Notes under the pieces: model-generated
Seen by the model: the letters and a program-made list of their open reading frames with translations, nothing else
The model's database searches: none
Told to the model about the DNA's origin: nothing
Shown: positions 6,771 to 9,259 of the stretch, in pieces
Position numbering within the stretch: position 1 is the stretch's first letter
Layout of the letters: each line of letters opens with the position of its first letter
Assembly: GCA_005877965.1 (NCBI GenBank)
Contig: VBNP01000160.1
Location: forward strand, 1 to 9,259
Reading direction: 5' to 3'
DNA length: 9,259 bases
DNA from: Gammaproteobacteria bacterium
Lineage (GTDB): Bacteria > Pseudomonadota > Gammaproteobacteria > Steroidobacterales > Steroidobacteraceae
Program-made: the position numbers and the translations under genes

Positions 6771-9259
6771 TCAGCGTGCGTGCCAGACCAGATTCAGCCC
6801 CACGGTACGCGGCCGGAACGAGTATGTGTTCTGCTGCGGCGTATAGGTACCATCGATCTGACCGAGGATGTAGTTGGTCGTGGTATGCGAGTCGAACAGG
6901 TTGTCGCAGAAGGCCGTGAGCTGAACATTCCCGAAGTTCATGCCGGCGCGCAGCGAGGTGTAGGAATTGGTGGGATACGCATACGAGTAGCCGTAAAAGT
7001 ACTGCCCTCCGGCGGCCGGGTCCTGCACGTTGGCAAGCCACGGACTCTGGCTCTCGTACTGCCAGTCCACGCGCACGAACGCATCGCGTTGCGTCAACTT
7101 GAAGTTGTATTGGGCGCCTACGGCCACGGTCCAGGGCGGCATGGTGCCCGGAGCGTAGTTGATGCCCTCCTGACCGGTGACGGCGTCGCCCGTGACGGCC
7201 AGACACGGTATGCCGACCCCCGTGGACCCGGGGGTGCAGTCGGCCGGGGCGTTCTCGGTGTAGCGCGCGCTGGTGTAGCCGGTGGCCAGCTCAACGTTGA
7301 GCGGCCCGAACGCCATGTCTGCCTGCAGGTCGAAGCCCTTGGCGACCGCGGTGGCGAGGTTGTCGGTGAACTGCAGGCCGCAGTTCCCGGAAATATAGAG
7401 GTTCTGCTGAATGTTGTGCCATTGGATGTAGTAGACACTGGTGGCCAGCCTGAGCCAGCTGCCCACCGCGTTCTTCGAGCCGACCTCATAGTTCTGCGTG
7501 AAGTCTGACTTGTAGGTGAGCGGCGCGCCGTTGGGGTAGCCGGCGGCGGCCAGGTCGCTATCGCAGTACGGAGGCAGGGGCGCGTTACCGCCACCGACAC
7601 GGAAACCCTTGCCGTAGCTCAGGTAGTAGAGGTTGCGGGGATCGGCCTGGAACGACAGCACCGCCTTGGGCGTGTTGGGCGTCTCGGCCTGGCTCGCCGA
7701 GGCTGGCCCCGGCCCATAGTTCTCATAGCCGTCCGCATAATGCTCCAGCGAGAAGGTGGAGTGCGCGATGCGCTCACCGACGGTCAGGCGTATCCGGTCG
7801 GTGAAGGCGTAGCTCACCTCACCGAAGCCGGCGATCTGGCGGTCGATGGTGGTGTTGTTATTGTAGTAGATGTCGCAGGCCGGAATGACAGGATAGGCCG
7901 CGTTGGTCGGACATGAGTAGAAGGAGGCGGGGGTAACCCCGTCGGGGGAATAGAAGTCCGACGGAGCCAAGCCATACAGGTAGTTGAACACCTGGGCGAT
8001 GTTGGTCGACTTCAGCTCCTCGATGCTGCCCTCCTTGGCCTGCTGCCAGAAAACACCAGCGGTCCAGGCCCAGCGCGAGCTCGCGTCGGTTGACTGCCAG
8101 CGCAGCTCCGCGGTGTAGCTTTTCTGAGTGTTTGTCATGATGTTAGGCGTCTGTGTGCCGCGCAGCGCGGCCGGCAGATGGATGCCGGTGGCGTTGATCA
8201 GCGGGAACCATGAGCAGCTGGTCGCATCATCGGGGGCCGTGCACTTGGGCGGCAGCGCGAACCCAAGCGATACCAGGTTGCTCGGGATCGTGCTCCAGTA
8301 GCTCAGGTCATACACCGTGCCCTGATAGGCGGTGAGCTGGCTGCGGTTGAAGTAAGAAACGTCACCGATCAGCTGGCTCTTGGCGAGGTTCCAGTCCATC
8401 CTGAGCGCCGGCAGGTAGTAGGTATCCGGACCCCCTACCCGCTCCGGAGTCGCGGTGTTGAATTGCCCCTGACTCAGGTTCGAATACGCCGGCCAGTAGG
8501 TGGACTCGTCGTGCTTGTCCTGCTTCTGGAAAAGGATGCTGGGCGTAACGGTAACGCTCGGGCTGGGCTGCCACGTGGCCGCCAGGCGCGCCATGTAGGA
8601 GTGCGAATAGTCGATGTTGTGGTTGACGGTCGCGCCGGTGCCGGGATCGACGCGGTTCATCCAGCCGCCGTCATAGCGGTACCAGATGCTCCCGCGAATG
8701 CCGAACACGCCGTCGACGACCGGGTGGCCGGCCGCGATACCGAACTCGGCATTGGGCTGGCCGTACTGCGTATAGGAAAGGTCGCTGCGCACGTAGGCGT
8801 CGGCCCTCGTGGTGCTGGCAGGGGTCATGATGTAGCGCACCGCGCCGCCCTCGGCGCCGGCGCCGAAGAGTGTGCCCTGTGGACCGCGCAGCACTTCGAC
8901 GCGCTGCAGGTCGAAGGCCTTCGGCAAGGTGTCGTCGGGATTGAAGCCGACCGAGCGCATCTGAATCGGGGTGTCGTCGATATAGATCCCGGTCGTGCCG
9001 GCGCCGCCCGAGGAAGAGATGCCGCGGATCGAGATGGCATTGGTGCCGGAGTCATCGATCGTCACCCCGGGGGTGAAGCGCACCATGTCCCTGATGTCCT
9101 TGATGCCCTTCTGATCGAGCGCTTCCTGGGTGAGCGCCGTCACGCTGATCGGCACCCTGCTCAGGGCTTCCTCGCGACGGGTCGCCGTCACGACGACTTC
9201 CTGCAGCCCGCCGCGCGCAGTGCTGCTCTCCCCCGCCGGTGCGCTGGGCTGATCCTGGG
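6771..9259 (-). CDS. TonB-dependent outer-membrane receptor, 5' end outside the window
   Basis: 828 codons are visible and the frame is still open at the right edge, so the signal peptide and first residues are missing. A TonB-box-like LQEVVVTATRREE lies at visible residues 18-30. The plug domain follows over about residues 25-145, with VPISVTAL, ISIRGISSSGGAGTTGIYID, VEVLRGPQGTLFGAGAEGG and VRYIMTP, and the rest is a 22-strand-type barrel rich in Tyr, Asn and Trp. The C-terminus RPRTVGLNLVWHAR aligns with the family's last strand but ends in arginine, not the usual aromatic residue. Such receptors take up siderophores, vitamins, glycans or other large ligands using TonB-ExbBD energy; nothing here identifies the ligand. 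Nine cysteines occur, mostly as close pairs in predicted loops. The nearest apparent ATG is beyond the window; the internal GTG at 9191 lies inside the TonB box and is not a start. It ends 40 bp before murJ. Confidence 0.93.
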   Translation of the reverse strand, partial: QDQPSAPAGESSTARGGLQEVVVTATRREEALSRVPISVTALTQEALDQKGIKDIRDMVRFTPGVTIDDSGTNAISIRGISSSGGAGTTGIYIDDTPIQMRSVGFNPDDTLPKAFDLQRVEVLRGPQGTLFGAGAEGGAVRYIMTPASTTRADAYVRSDLSYTQYGQPNAEFGIAAGHPVVDGVFGIRGSIWYRYDGGWMNRVDPGTGATVNHNIDYSHSYMARLAATWQPSPSVTVTPSILFQKQDKHDESTYWPAYSNLSQGQFNTATPERVGGPDTYYLPALRMDWNLAKSQLIGDVSYFNRSQLTAYQGTVYDLSYWSTIPSNLVSLGFALPPKCTAPDDATSCSWFPLINATGIHLPAALRGTQTPNIMTNTQKSYTAELRWQSTDASSRWAWTAGVFWQQAKEGSIEELKSTNIAQVFNYLYGLAPSDFYSPDGVTPASFYSCPTNAAYPVIPACDIYYNNNTTIDRQIAGFGEVSYAFTDRIRLTVGERIAHSTFSLEHYADGYENYGPGPASASQAETPNTPKAVLSFQADPRNLYYLSYGKGFRVGGGNAPLPPYCDSDLAAAGYPNGAPLTYKSDFTQNYEVGSKNAVGSWLRLATSVYYIQWHNIQQNLYISGNCGLQFTDNLATAVAKGFDLQADMAFGPLNVELATGYTSARYTENAPADCTPGSTGVGIPCLAVTGDAVTGQEGINYAPGTMPPWTVAVGAQYNFKLTQRDAFVRVDWQYESQSPWLANVQDPAAGGQYFYGYSYAYPTNSYTSLRAGMNFGNVQLTAFCDNLFDSHTTTNYILGQIDGTYTPQQNTYSFRPRTVGLNLVWHAR

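Noticed and set aside
5484..7508. Long plus-strand open frame (674 codons) opposite murJ and the TonB receptor
   Set aside because: It spans the antisense of two different recognised genes and their spacer and has the same Arg/His/Gln-rich composition, so it is a GC-driven shadow.

Overview
This is a dense, high-GC (about two thirds G+C by eye) stretch of chromosome from a Gram-negative bacterium. It holds a TonB-dependent receptor and a small outer-membrane barrel protein, so an outer membrane is certain. The Pseudomonas-type HutF/HutG histidine route and the receptor's N-terminal style suggest a proteobacterium, perhaps a gammaproteobacterium near Steroidobacterales, Nevskiales or Xanthomonadales. 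That placement is inference, not proof. There is no gap over about 60 bp between genes, and I saw no rRNA, tRNA, CRISPR array, insertion sequence or phage gene.

Left part (1-3550, minus strand): a tightly overlapped unit reading hutF -> cstA -> ybdD. HutF is formimidoylglutamate deiminase. CstA is a carbon-starvation-type inner-membrane transporter. The YbdD/YjiX-family small protein is cut off by the window start. Both junctions are ATGA stop/start overlaps of 4 bp, so the three genes are almost surely co-transcribed and translationally coupled. Middle (3551-4433): a 55-bp divergent control region, then hutG on the plus strand with a strong ribosome binding site. HutF turns N-formimino-glutamate into N-formyl-glutamate plus ammonia, and HutG turns that into glutamate plus formate. 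These are the last two steps of the five-step histidine catabolic pathway. The genes for the earlier steps (hutH, hutU, hutI) and the regulator hutC are not in the window.

Right part (4430-9259, minus strand): an 8-stranded outer-membrane barrel protein whose stop codon overlaps that of hutG tail to tail, then a murJ-type lipid II flippase gene, then a TonB-dependent receptor that runs off the right edge. The murJ gene is broken. Its first 44 codons and its last 483 codons lie in different frames, and the piece that should join them (about 13-14 residues between the first two membrane segments) is missing. This fits an out-of-frame deletion of about 40 bp, either a real lesion in a dispensable paralogue or an assembly error.

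I found no clearly new biological system. The two points most worth a second look are the fusion of a CstA/YbdD transport pair to the histidine degradation gene hutF, and the damaged murJ between two outer-membrane protein genes.
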